The translations under genes were made by a program, and so were the position numbers. From NCBI GenBank assembly GCA_947466085.1, contig CANIEC010000043.1:1-32982 (forward strand): DNA of 32,982 bases, written 5' to 3'. The notes below the pieces were generated by a model. The model had not been told where the DNA came from and did no database searches. It saw only the letters and a list, made by a program, of their open reading frames with translations. This document shows positions 1-7,907 of the stretch, in pieces. The first letter of the stretch is position 1, and every line of letters begins with the position of its first letter. The stretch is from Rhodospirillales bacterium. Lineage in GTDB: Bacteria; Pseudomonadota; Alphaproteobacteria; Reyranellales; Reyranellaceae.

Positions 1-348
1 CACCCGCTTGATCAGGTTCCAGATCAGCGGCTGGCCGATGCAGTAGCCGAGCACCATGAACTGCTTGGCGCCGAGATGGTCCATCAAGCCGACATGGTCG
101 TCGGTGATGGCATCCCAGGTGCGCTCGATGTCGAGCGGGCCGGTCGACTGGCCACCGTTGGCATTGCGCAGGTCGGCGCAGATGCAGCGGAAGCGGTCGC
201 TGAATTCCTTCATCGCGCTGAAGGGATGGGTCTTGTCGAGCCCGGCGATGGTCGAGTTCAGCCCGCCGCCCGGAATGATCAGAAGCGGCAGGCCCGAGCC
301 CGCCTCCTCGTAGTGAATGCGGACGTCGCCTCTTTCATAGAATGGCAT
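1..348 (-). CDS. alpha/beta hydrolase, 3' part cut by window edge
   Basis: The N-terminal 116 residues of an alpha/beta-hydrolase-fold protein are present; the gene runs off the left edge. After the ATG at 348 the strand PLLIIPGGG (about residues 21-29) supplies the oxyanion-hole region and FMVLGYCIGQP (98-107) is the nucleophile elbow. The elbow reads G-Y-C-I-G, so the predicted nucleophile is Cys103, as in dienelactone hydrolases, not the commoner Ser. The acid and His of the triad lie outside the window. A GGGAG ribosome-binding site sits 8 bases before the start. It is last in a minus-strand run after two M20-family genes, 61 bases downstream of the nearer one. The substrate is unknown; a hydrolase acting on a catabolic intermediate is inference. 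Confidence 0.85.
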   Translation of the reverse strand, partial: MPFYERGDVRIHYEEAGSGLPLLIIPGGGLNSTIAGLDKTHPFSAMKEFSDRFRCICADLRNANGGQSTGPLDIERTWDAITDDHVGLMDHLGAKQFMVLGYCIGQPLIWNLIKRV

Positions 349-409
349 GGTGTCTTCTCCCTGCCGCCAGCGTGCCATGCGCGGCGGCAGGGTGCAAAGC
401 GGGCCGCGG

Positions 410-1564
410 TCAGCCCAGCAGCCGCTTCACCACGTCGAGCTGGATGTGGGCCGCGTCGACCATCTCGGCGATCGGCACGCTCTCGTTGGCGGCATGGCCC
501 TGCGCGCCGGAGCCGGGGCCGAAGTTGATGATCTCGATGCCGTCGTCGGCATAGTAGCGGCCGTCGCTCACGCCGGTGGCATTGAGGAACTTCACCTTGC
601 GGCGGCTGTACGCCTTGACCGCGGCCTCGAAGGCGCCGACCGCCGCGCCGTTCTCGGGCGCGAAGAAGCCGTTGGTGCCGGTCAGGAATTCGACACCGTA
701 CATCGACTTCGGCTCGCCGACGCCGTCGATCACCTTCTTCAGCTCCTTGAACGCGTCCTTCACCTTCTCGTTGGGCAGCAGGCGGCGGTCGATCTCGACG
801 GTGCAGGCCGAGGGCACGACGTTGGTGTTGTGGCCGCCATGGAACATGCCGATGTTCACCGTCGACTTCATCGCGCCCGAGACGCGATCCGCCAGCGCCT
901 TGTCGTAGTAGGAGCTGAGCGCCCCGACGAGGCGCATCATGCGCAGGATGGCATTGTCGCCGGCTGCCGGATTGCCGGCATGGGCGGCGCGGCCCTTGGT
1001 GGTGAGGCGCGCCCACATGACGCCGCGCTCGGCCACGATCAGGTTGTTCTCGGTCTGCGCGCCCAGGATCAGCGCGTCGGGTCGCACCTTGCCGCTCTTG
1101 CGCAGGTACTCCATGCCCTCGGGCCCGAGATTCTCCTCGTCTGCCACGAAGGTGAAGATCAGTTCGCCCGAGGCCGGGCCGCCGCGCCGCGCGATCTCCT
1201 CGGCGATCCAGATCTGCACCGCCATGCTGCCCTTGCAGTTGCCGGCGCCCAGCCCGTAGACGAGGCCGCCCTTCACCAGCGCCTTGTAGGGATCGCTCTT
1301 CCAGTTGGAGCGTTCGCCGACGCCGACCGTGTCGACATGGGCGTTGAAGGCGATGGTCGGGCCTTTCGCCTTGCCCTTCATCCGCGCCACGACATTGTCG
1401 ATGCCCTTCTTGTGCGTCGCGATCTCGACCTTGTAGCCCGCCTTCTTCAGGCGCCTGGCCGTATAGGCGCAGATCTCGACCGAGGTGCCGGGCGGGTAGG
1501 GGCTCGGCAGCGCGATCAGGTCGGACAGGATCGCTACGAGTTCGGACTGCATCTTCTTGGACAT
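410..1564 (-). CDS. M20-family metallohydrolase with substituted metal ligands
   Basis: A 384-residue protein of the ArgE/DapE/CPG2 (M20) family, which normally hydrolyses amide bonds of small acylated amino acids or peptides with two zinc ions. I chose the ATG at 1564 because AAGGA lies 10 bases upstream; an in-frame TTG at 1585 would add seven residues. Visible family features are the HVD motif (His76, Asp78), ADEEN with Glu143/Glu144, the lid-domain His195 in RAAHAG, VPSACTVEIDRR, and His357 near the C-terminus. Two canonical ligands are altered: the bridging Asp is Asn109 (GAGNCKG) and the Glu of the usual GEPT motif is Ala169 (GAQT). The fold is otherwise complete and of normal length. 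It may bind one metal, have changed chemistry, or be a pseudoenzyme. It follows the allantoate amidohydrolase-like gene, separated by a type A repeat. Confidence 0.85.
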   Translation of the reverse strand: MSKKMQSELVAILSDLIALPSPYPPGTSVEICAYTARRLKKAGYKVEIATHKKGIDNVVARMKGKAKGPTIAFNAHVDTVGVGERSNWKSDPYKALVKGGLVYGLGAGNCKGSMAVQIWIAEEIARRGGPASGELIFTFVADEENLGPEGMEYLRKSGKVRPDALILGAQTENNLIVAERGVMWARLTTKGRAAHAGNPAAGDNAILRMMRLVGALSSYYDKALADRVSGAMKSTVNIGMFHGGHNTNVVPSACTVEIDRRLLPNEKVKDAFKELKKVIDGVGEPKSMYGVEFLTGTNGFFAPENGAAVGAFEAAVKAYSRRKVKFLNATGVSDGRYYADDGIEIINFGPGSGAQGHAANESVPIAEMVDAAHIQLDVVKRLLG

Positions 1565-1592
1565 GAATTCGAAATCCTTATTCAAACAATGC

Positions 1593-1663
1593 TGTCATCC
1601 CGAGCGTAGCGAGGGACCTTTGCGCTATGGAAGGAAAGGTCCCTCGCTACGCTCGGGATGACA
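1593..1663. repeat. type A dispersed inverted repeat, copy 1
   Basis: Two perfectly complementary 29-base arms (1593-1621 and 1635-1663) flank a 13-base loop. The arm begins TGTCATCCCGAGCG and ends GGGACCTTT. A second copy lies at 18586-18662 with the same loop length. It sits between two tandem minus-strand genes, 10 bases beyond the stop of the upstream one and about 30 bases before the start of the next. In RNA it would be a very strong hairpin that could act as a REP-like stabiliser or a partial terminator; no T-run follows on either strand. Confidence 0.9.
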
Positions 1664-1673
1664 ATGTGGGTGG

Positions 1674-2915
1674 TCAACGATTGGCCAGTTCGACCAGCAC
1701 CTCGACCAGGACACGGGCGCCGGCGGCGAGGTCCTGTGGGGTGGCGTTCTCGATTTCGTTGTGGCTGATGCCGCGCTCGCAGGGAACGAAGATCATGCCG
1801 GTAGGGCAGAGATGGGCGATATGCATGGCGTCGTGGCCCGCGCCCGAGGGCATGTCCATGTTGGAGAGGGTCAGCTCGTTCGTCTTGGCGCGCACCAGAT
1901 CGACGACCATCGGATCGAATATAGTCGGCGGCACGGCGGTCACCCGCTCGATGCCCGCGCTGCAGGGGGCGGCTTTGGCGGCGACGATCTCCTTCAGCTT
2001 CTTCTCGTGCGCCTCCAGGACCGCGTCTTCGGGGTGCCGCATGTCGATGGTGAAGACCGTCCGTCCCGGCACGGTGTTGGGCGAGCCCGGCGCGACATCG
2101 ACACGGCCGATGGTGAAGCGCAGCGTGTCGTCCTTGTCGGTCGTGGCCTCGTACATGGCCTGCGCGATTCGAAGCGCCGCGGCAAACGCATCCTTGCGGG
2201 CGGCGCGCGGCGTGGTGCCGGCATGCGCTTCCTCGCCGTGCGTCGTGACGATGTAGCGGCGGCTGCCCTGGATGGCCGTCACGACGCCGATGGTCTTGCG
2301 TTCGTTCTCCAGCCTCGGGCCCTGCTCGATATGGGCCTCCACGTAACCGTCGAGCGGGAAGCCGGGCCTGCCGTCGAGCATCAGGGCCGGCGCCGCCTTC
2401 AACGTCTCGGCCAGCGCGTCCTTTAGCACGGCGCCCTTCCAGTCCTTCGCCTGCAGCATCTCGTCGAGGTCGTAGTGGCCGGCGAACACCGCCGAGCCCA
2501 TGGCGCCGGGCTGGAAGCGCGAGCCCTCCTCGTTGGTCCAGGCAACGGCAACGACGGGACGGCGCGTCTTCACGCCGGCATCTTCCAGCGCTTCGAGCGC
2601 CTCGAAGGCGGCCAGCACGCCGTACATGCCGTCGAACCGGCCGCCGGTCGGCTGGCTGTCCATGTGCGAGCCGCTCAGCACCGGGAGCGCCTTCGGGTCG
2701 GAGCCCTCGCGGCGCACGAAGAGATTGCCGATCGCGTCGGTCGAGACCGCAAAGCCGCGGGCCCTGGCCCAGGAGCCCAGCAGGTTGCGGGCCGCCGCAT
2801 CCTCGGCCGACAGCGCCTGCCGGTTCACACCGCCCTTGGGTGTGCCGCCCAGCTTCGCCATGTCGGCGTGCCGCTGCCAAAGACGGTCTTCTCTGATCGC
2901 GCCGGCCGCGCCCAT
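1674..2915 (-). CDS. Zn-dependent amidohydrolase, allantoate amidohydrolase / N-carbamoyl amino acid hydrolase type
   Basis: A 413-residue M20 enzyme of the AllC/HyuC/beta-ureidopropionase group, cytoplasmic, expected to release ammonia from allantoate or to cleave N-carbamoyl amino acids. The metal ligands are all present: His84 (GSHMDS), Asp95 (GGRFDG), Glu130 (TNEEGSRF), His195 (AHIEQGP) and His385 (RGISHNE). GAGHDA (358-363) is the substrate-carboxylate region typical of this group. Length matches the family (about 410). GGGAGAG precedes the ATG at 2915. It is divergent from a PuuE-type allantoinase 92 bases away, whose product (allantoate) is the substrate of AllC; this context favours allantoate over carbamoyl amino acids, but sequence alone does not settle it. 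Confidence 0.88.
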   Translation of the reverse strand: MGAAGAIREDRLWQRHADMAKLGGTPKGGVNRQALSAEDAAARNLLGSWARARGFAVSTDAIGNLFVRREGSDPKALPVLSGSHMDSQPTGGRFDGMYGVLAAFEALEALEDAGVKTRRPVVAVAWTNEEGSRFQPGAMGSAVFAGHYDLDEMLQAKDWKGAVLKDALAETLKAAPALMLDGRPGFPLDGYVEAHIEQGPRLENERKTIGVVTAIQGSRRYIVTTHGEEAHAGTTPRAARKDAFAAALRIAQAMYEATTDKDDTLRFTIGRVDVAPGSPNTVPGRTVFTIDMRHPEDAVLEAHEKKLKEIVAAKAAPCSAGIERVTAVPPTIFDPMVVDLVRAKTNELTLSNMDMPSGAGHDAMHIAHLCPTGMIFVPCERGISHNEIENATPQDLAAGARVLVEVLVELANR

Positions 2916-2941
2916 CTCGCTCTCCCAAGCTTGTCGCGCGA

Positions 2942-2970
2942 GCTATAGCCGCGCGATACTCGGCCTTCAA
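2942..2970 (-). promoter_or_regulatory. candidate sigma70-type promoter for the ureide operon
   Basis: On the minus strand TTGAAG (2965-2970) is followed after exactly 17 bases by TATAGC (2942-2947), then 26 bases to the ATG at 2915. It lies in the 92-bp divergent region shared with the allantoinase gene. The match to a -35/-10 pair is fair; there is no experimental support. Confidence 0.4.
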
Positions 2971-3007
2971 TCGCCCGACACTTGGGCGTCGCGTTTCCGG
3001 GGGCCTC

Positions 3008-3922
3008 ATGCACAACCATCTCGACCGCAACCTGATCGGCTACGGACCCAACCCGCCGCACGCGCAGTGGCCGGGCGACGCCCGCATCGCGGTGAGTTTC
3101 GTGCTGAATTACGAGGAAGGCGGGGAGAATACGATCCTCAACGGCGATCCGGCCTCCGAGGTCTTTCTCACCGAGACGCCAGGCGGCACGCCGATCGTCG
3201 GCGGCCGCGACCTCTCGACCGAGTCGATGTACGAGTACGGCAGCCGCGCCGGCTTCTGGCGCATCCTGCGGCTCTTCCAGGAACGCAACATGCGCTTCAC
3301 CTCCTGGGCGGTGGGACGCGCTCTGGAACTCAATCCCGCCGGCGGGAAGGCGATGGCCGAGGCCGGCCACGAGGTCGCGAGCCACGGCTGGCGCTGGATC
3401 AACTACAAGGACTTCACGCTCGAGCAGGAGCTCGAGCATATGCGGCAGGCGGTGAAGGTGATCGAGCAGACGGCCGGCCGCTCGCCGGTCGGCTGGTACA
3501 CCGGACGCTTCGGCCTGCACACGCTCGAAGCGGTGATCAAGCATGGCGGCTTCCTCTATTCGAGCGACTCCTATTCGGACGACCTGCCTTACTGGGTGAA
3601 GGTCGGAACCGAGCCGCACCTGATCATTCCCTATACGCTCGAAGTGAACGACATGAAGTTCGGCGTGGCGCCGGGATTCACCGCGGGCGACGGCTGGCTG
3701 CAGGCGATGAAGGACAGTTTCGACATGCTCTATGCCGAGGGCGCGCGCGCGCCGAAGATGATGTCGATCGGTCTGCACTGCCGACTCGCCGGACGGCCGA
3801 GCCGGGCCGCGACCCTCGCGCGCTTTCTCGACTACGTCGCCTCCAAGCCCAAGGTCTGGGTGGCGACCCGCGAGGAGATCGCACGGCACTGGATCGCGAC
3901 CCATCCGGCCGCAGCTGCCTGA
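3008..3922 (+). CDS. puuE: cofactor-independent allantoinase, PuuE type
   Basis: A 304-residue polysaccharide-deacetylase-fold protein that closely resembles PuuE allantoinases, which open the hydantoin ring of allantoin to give allantoate without a metal. The opening LIGYGPNPPHAQWPG, then ARIAVSFVLNYEEGGE (about 26-41), YEYGSRAGFWRIL (about 75-87), VASHGWRW (about 123-130) and GWYTGRFG (about 160-167) are the family's hallmark blocks. The length equals that of known PuuE. Its divergent neighbour encodes the next enzyme of the pathway. The ATG at 3008 has only a weak purine stretch upstream (GGGGGCC). A generic deacetylase is less likely because the whole N-terminal block is allantoinase-specific. 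Confidence 0.9.
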   Translation: MHNHLDRNLIGYGPNPPHAQWPGDARIAVSFVLNYEEGGENTILNGDPASEVFLTETPGGTPIVGGRDLSTESMYEYGSRAGFWRILRLFQERNMRFTSWAVGRALELNPAGGKAMAEAGHEVASHGWRWINYKDFTLEQELEHMRQAVKVIEQTAGRSPVGWYTGRFGLHTLEAVIKHGGFLYSSDSYSDDLPYWVKVGTEPHLIIPYTLEVNDMKFGVAPGFTAGDGWLQAMKDSFDMLYAEGARAPKMMSIGLHCRLAGRPSRAATLARFLDYVASKPKVWVATREEIARHWIATHPAAAA

Positions 3923-4145
3923 TCGGCACCTGCGCCGTTACAATTGAGACACGAAAGGACTCGCGGTCCGGGTGCCCTGTGGCGGGTCCTGCCTGCGTGG
4001 CGCGGGACACGACGAAGCACTTAAGCCCGGCCAGGCGGCATCTTGTCGATATAGGTCTGGGCTCGTTCGCACCTGCAGCATGGCGGCGACGTCATGCCGG
4101 CCGGGGTTTACCCTGGGGATAAAATCGTGTGAACAATGTCGGGTC

Positions 4146-4598
4146 GTGAACAGCTTTCATCCCGCCACCCTGTCGATCCTGCTCGCCGCGCTCTGCGTCG
4201 GCCCGGGATGCGCCACCAAGCCGCCTGAGACGGCGGCTGTGCCGCAAGGTCCGACGGAGCACGAGGCCTTCGTACAGGCACGCAAGAACGAGGTCCTTCA
4301 GTCGCTCGCGGTCTGCGAGAGCGGCAGCTGGGGGCCGCATTCGACCCGCATCACCGGCGGGCGCGGTACCTATCACGGCCGCTTCCAGTACACGCCGCGG
4401 ACCTACATCACCATGCAGCAGCGCCGCGACGGCACCGTGCTGACGACCCGGGAGGCCATCGAGGCGGCGCAGGACTACGAGAAGGCCGCGGCGCTGACGT
4501 CATGGGTGATCTTCGAGCAGGGCGAAGCCTGGCACTGGCCCCTCTGCAACCGCAAGCTCGGCCTCACCGCCAAGGTGAGGGAAATCAACGCGCTCTGA
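4146..4598 (+). CDS. small lipoprotein with lysozyme/Rpf-like transglycosylase fold
   Basis: Starting from GTG at 4146 the product is 150 residues. A short signal segment SILLAALCVGPGC gives a lipoprotein cysteine at 22, with an imperfect lipobox (GPGC). The mature domain has CESG at 57-60, then a glycine-rich turn, YHGRFQYTPRTY (76-87), and FEQG.AWHWPLC (123-134). This spacing matches the resuscitation-promoting-factor / lysozyme-like pattern in which the Glu after Cys is the catalytic acid (Glu58) and the two Cys (57, 134) form a disulfide. It is therefore probably an envelope muralytic protein. The upstream 220 bases hold no obvious ribosome-binding site, so the start is uncertain. It converges with the aminotransferase gene, stops 9 bases apart. 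Confidence 0.68.
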   Translation: MNSFHPATLSILLAALCVGPGCATKPPETAAVPQGPTEHEAFVQARKNEVLQSLAVCESGSWGPHSTRITGGRGTYHGRFQYTPRTYITMQQRRDGTVLTTREAIEAAQDYEKAAALTSWVIFEQGEAWHWPLCNRKLGLTAKVREINAL

Positions 4599-4607
4599 CC
4601 GGGCGGC

Positions 4608-5810
4608 TCAGCGCAGCTCGGCGCAGAACTCCTGTATGCGGGAGCAGCCTTCGCGAAGGCTCGCCATGTCGGTGGCGTAGGAGATCCTGAAGTAGGGGCT
4701 CATCCCGTAGGCCGCGCCCTGCACGGTCGCGACATGCTTCTCTTCGAGCAGTGCGGTCACGAAATCGGTGTCGTTGGCAATCCGGAGGCCGCCCTTCGTG
4801 GTCTTGCCGATGCAGCCCGCGATGTTGGGGAACACATAGAACGCACCTTCGGGCATGTGGCAGGTGACGCCCTTCGCGGCGCGCAGCATGGCCACGACCT
4901 CGTCGCGGCGCTTCTGATAGTCGGCGGCCCGCTCCTTCAGCAACTCCTGTGGTCCATTGAGAGCGGCAACGGCGGCGGCCTGGCTGATCGTCGAGATGCC
5001 CGAACCGATCTGGCCCTGCATGTTGGTCATGGCCGCGATCATCGCCCGCGGACCCCCGGCGAAGCCGACCCGCCAGCCGGTCATCGCATAGGCCTTGGAC
5101 GCGCCGTTGACGGTGAGCGTGCGGTCCTTCAGCGCCGGCTCGACCTGGGCCACGGTGCTGAACGTCGCGTCGCCATAGACCAGGTGCTCGTAGACGTCGT
5201 CGGCCATCACCAGCAAGTGCTTGTGCTTCATGAGCACGTCGCAGATCTGGCGCATCTCGGCCGGTGAGCAGACGGCGCCCGTCGGATTGTTGGGGAAGTT
5301 CAACACCACCCATTTGGTCTTCGCCGTGATGACGGCGTCGAGATCGGCGGCGCGCAGCTTGAACTGGTTGTTCTCCGGGCAGGACACCGGCACCGGTATC
5401 GCCCCGGCGATCACCGCCTGGTCGGCATAGGAGATCCAGCCGGGAGCGGGGATGATGACCTCGTCACCCGGGTTCACGCTGGCCATCAGCGCGTCGTACA
5501 TGATCTGCTTGCTGCCGTTGGAGACCATGATCTCGTCCAGCGCATAGTCGAGACCGTTGTCGCGCTTGAACTTCCGCTGGATCGCTTCCTTGAGAGGCCT
5601 GATGCCGTCCTGCGGCGGATACTTGGTCTCGCCGGCCAGCGCCGCCTGGTGCGCGGCCGCTATGGCATGCGCCGGGGTGGGGAAGTCGGGCTCGCCCGAG
5701 GACAGGCCCACGATCTTCACGCCCTGGGCGCGCAGGTCGCGCACCTTGCGGGTCATCGCGGCCGAGGCCGACACCTTCACGTTCTTCAGACGATCGGCAA
5801 CCTCGAACAT
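4608..5810 (-). CDS. aatA: pyridoxal-phosphate aspartate aminotransferase
   Basis: A 400-residue class I/II aminotransferase of the aspartate (Igamma/Ibeta) type that interconverts aspartate and oxaloacetate with 2-oxoglutarate/glutamate in the cytoplasm. Visible residues: NFPNNPTG (171-178) binding the cofactor, ADDVYE with Asp204/Tyr207, the Schiff-base Lys239 in NGASKAYAMTGWRVG, Arg247, and the substrate-carboxylate Arg375 in PYFRISYA. Length is typical. GAGGGG precedes the ATG at 5810. It is third in a minus-strand operon, 21 bases after the EamA gene. Specificity could extend to prephenate or other amino acids, as in some alphaproteobacterial homologues. Confidence 0.92.
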   Translation of the reverse strand: MFEVADRLKNVKVSASAAMTRKVRDLRAQGVKIVGLSSGEPDFPTPAHAIAAAHQAALAGETKYPPQDGIRPLKEAIQRKFKRDNGLDYALDEIMVSNGSKQIMYDALMASVNPGDEVIIPAPGWISYADQAVIAGAIPVPVSCPENNQFKLRAADLDAVITAKTKWVVLNFPNNPTGAVCSPAEMRQICDVLMKHKHLLVMADDVYEHLVYGDATFSTVAQVEPALKDRTLTVNGASKAYAMTGWRVGFAGGPRAMIAAMTNMQGQIGSGISTISQAAAVAALNGPQELLKERAADYQKRRDEVVAMLRAAKGVTCHMPEGAFYVFPNIAGCIGKTTKGGLRIANDTDFVTALLEEKHVATVQGAAYGMSPYFRISYATDMASLREGCSRIQEFCAELR

Positions 5811-5831
5811 GTAACCCCTCAGACCCTGGCT

Positions 5832-6680
5832 TCAGTTCTTCTTCCGGATGGTGAGTGCGATGCCGCCCAGGATCGCCGCCGAGGCAATCAGCAGCCGTGC
5901 GGTGATCGGCTCGGCGAGTAGCACCGCACCCCCCAGCGCGGCAATGGCGGGAACGCAAAGCTGTATTGTGGCGGCCGACGTGGCGGTGAGCGCGGGCAGC
6001 GCCGCATACCACAGCACATAGCCCAGGCCCGAGGTCACGGCGCCCGAGGCCACGGCGTACATCAGCCCCATCGGGTCGGGACTGGACTGGCTCGCCGCAG
6101 CAAGACTGAGGACGGCGGCGAAGGGCACGGCGCGGATGAAATTGCCGCCGGTGGCCGCAGTGGCATCGCCGGCGCCGCGACCAAGCAACGAGTAGACGCC
6201 CCAGGCAAGGCCGGCCACCAGCATCAGCCCTGCCGCGACGACCGGTGGCGCCGCGAGGCCAGGCAACAGCAGCCAGACGAGCCCCGCGATGGCCACCAGA
6301 ACGCCGACCAGGCGCAACCCGACCAGCCGCTCACCTTTGAACAGGCCATAGCCCGTCATCGTGAGCTGCACCGCGCCGAACAGCAGCAGCGCTCCCGTCG
6401 CGGCGGTGAGATCGCGATAGGCGAAGGAGAAGCAGACCGCGTAGGCAAAGAGCATGGCGGCCATCGGCCAGCTTCCCGCCGCCAGCGGCTGCTTCCCACG
6501 CGAACGTAGCAGGACCCAGAGCACCAGTGCGCCGGAGGCGAGACGGATCGAGGTGAAGCTTGCGGCGTCGATCGAGGTGTCGCGCAACGCGACACGGCAG
6601 AGCAGCGAGTTGCCGGCGAAGGCCAGCATCGCGAAGACGATCAGGAGGGCGGTGCGCGCCGCTCCGCCCTCCCGACCCAT
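5832..6680 (-). CDS. EamA/DMT-superfamily inner-membrane transporter
   Basis: A 282-residue integral membrane protein with about ten hydrophobic helices in two EamA repeats, the RhaT/YdcZ-like drug/metabolite transporter plan. The first helix TALLIVFAMLAFAGNSLLCR is followed by SFTSIRLASGALVLWVLL, a typical EamA block, and the second repeat starts near GLMLVAGLAWGVYSLLGR. The C-terminus ends in a short basic tail (IRKKN). I chose the ATG at 6680, one base after the stop of the upstream amidohydrolase, over an overlapping TTG at 6692. This tight spacing implies translational coupling. The substrate is unknown; amino acid or metabolite export is usual for the family. Confidence 0.88.
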   Translation of the reverse strand: MGREGGAARTALLIVFAMLAFAGNSLLCRVALRDTSIDAASFTSIRLASGALVLWVLLRSRGKQPLAAGSWPMAAMLFAYAVCFSFAYRDLTAATGALLLFGAVQLTMTGYGLFKGERLVGLRLVGVLVAIAGLVWLLLPGLAAPPVVAAGLMLVAGLAWGVYSLLGRGAGDATAATGGNFIRAVPFAAVLSLAAASQSSPDPMGLMYAVASGAVTSGLGYVLWYAALPALTATSAATIQLCVPAIAALGGAVLLAEPITARLLIASAAILGGIALTIRKKN

Positions 6681-6681
6681 C

Positions 6682-7821
6682 TCAGCTGGCAAGGCCGTAG
6701 AGCTTCATCGCATTGTCGCGCACGATCTTGCGCTTCACCTCGGGGGAGACGCCGGTCAGTTCCCGGGCCAGGAACTCCTGGCTGTCCGGCCAGATTCCGT
6801 CGGGATGCGGGTAGTCCGAGCCCCACATGACATTGTCCTCGCCGAGATGGCGCAGCAGCTCGATGCCGACCGGGTCGGTCTGATAGGTGGCGTAGAACTG
6901 CCGGTGCCAATACTCCGAGGGCTTCATCTTGAGGTCGAGGTCCTGGAACTGATCCTCCCACTCGAGGTCCATGTGCTGCAGCACATAGGGGATCCAGCCG
7001 AGCCCGGCCTCGCCGATCACGATCTTGAGGTTGGGGTAGCGCGCCGGCGCGCCGGAATAGATGAGCGACATCAGCATGGTGCTCATGTGCATCTGGAACC
7101 CGGTGATGTGCGTGGCGAAGATCCGGCGCTGCACTTCGGGCGTGAACTTCGTGACGTCGGGCGAGCGGCCGCCGATCGTGTGGAAGTGCAGCGGGATGCC
7201 GGTCTCGTGGCCGAACTTCCACAGCGGCTCCCAGAACGGGTCCCACAGCGGCGTCATGTCGGGGCGGTTGGCGATGTCGAGACCGAGCACGCCGCGCTTG
7301 GCGCAGCGCATCGCCTCGGCAACCGACTCTTCCATGTCGTAGTTCGGGATGTTGGCCAGGCCGACCAGCCGGTCGGGTGCCTGCTTGCAGAAATCGTGGA
7401 GCCAGTCGTTGTAGATGCGCAGCATCACGATCGCGGCTTCTGGGTCATTCAGGCGGCCGCTCGATCCCAGCACGCCGTAGAGCACCTCGGCCTGCACGCC
7501 GTCGCGGTCCTGGTCCTTGAGGCGATGGTCGACCTCGGTCAGGCGGCGGATGCCTTTCTTGCCGTCGTCATACAGGCCGGTCGAGGCCATGCGGTCGGAG
7601 CGGTGGATGACGCCCGGCACGTACTCGCGTCCCGCCGAGCCCATGCCGTTGACGAGTCCGAACTTCGCGCCGTTGGCGCTCGTCCATTCCGGTCCCTTGG
7701 GCCCGTCGACGACATGCGGCATGCGCGCCTTCATCGCCGCGGGTGCGTTGCTGGTGAAGAGATCCGGCGGCAGCCAGATCAGGTCGATATGCCCATCCGC
7801 CGAAATCACGTCGTATTTCAT
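6682..7821 (-). CDS. amidohydrolase-2 family TIM-barrel protein (ACMSD/decarboxylase-like)
   Basis: A 379-residue PF04909-type metal-dependent hydrolase or decarboxylase. The metal motif ADGHID near the N-terminus (Asp9, His11) is followed by an HFHTIGG strand, GEAGLGWIP, and the C-terminal WGSDYPHPDG block, all typical of the group that includes 2-amino-3-carboxymuconate-semialdehyde and gamma-resorcylate decarboxylases. The ATG at 7821 has a good GGAGG site 8 bases upstream. It leads a three-gene operon with the EamA transporter and the aminotransferase and is divergent from a flavin monooxygenase only 86 bases away. A role in breaking down an aromatic or heterocyclic ring product is inference; the substrate cannot be read from sequence. 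Confidence 0.87.
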   Translation of the reverse strand: MKYDVISADGHIDLIWLPPDLFTSNAPAAMKARMPHVVDGPKGPEWTSANGAKFGLVNGMGSAGREYVPGVIHRSDRMASTGLYDDGKKGIRRLTEVDHRLKDQDRDGVQAEVLYGVLGSSGRLNDPEAAIVMLRIYNDWLHDFCKQAPDRLVGLANIPNYDMEESVAEAMRCAKRGVLGLDIANRPDMTPLWDPFWEPLWKFGHETGIPLHFHTIGGRSPDVTKFTPEVQRRIFATHITGFQMHMSTMLMSLIYSGAPARYPNLKIVIGEAGLGWIPYVLQHMDLEWEDQFQDLDLKMKPSEYWHRQFYATYQTDPVGIELLRHLGEDNVMWGSDYPHPDGIWPDSQEFLARELTGVSPEVKRKIVRDNAMKLYGLAS

Positions 7822-7907
7822 CGTTGGTTCCTCCCGGGCGCCCATTCCTCTGGAGTCGTCCTTCTTCTAGAGTGCGCCGCCTGCACGTCTGTCGCAATGG
7901 GATGACA

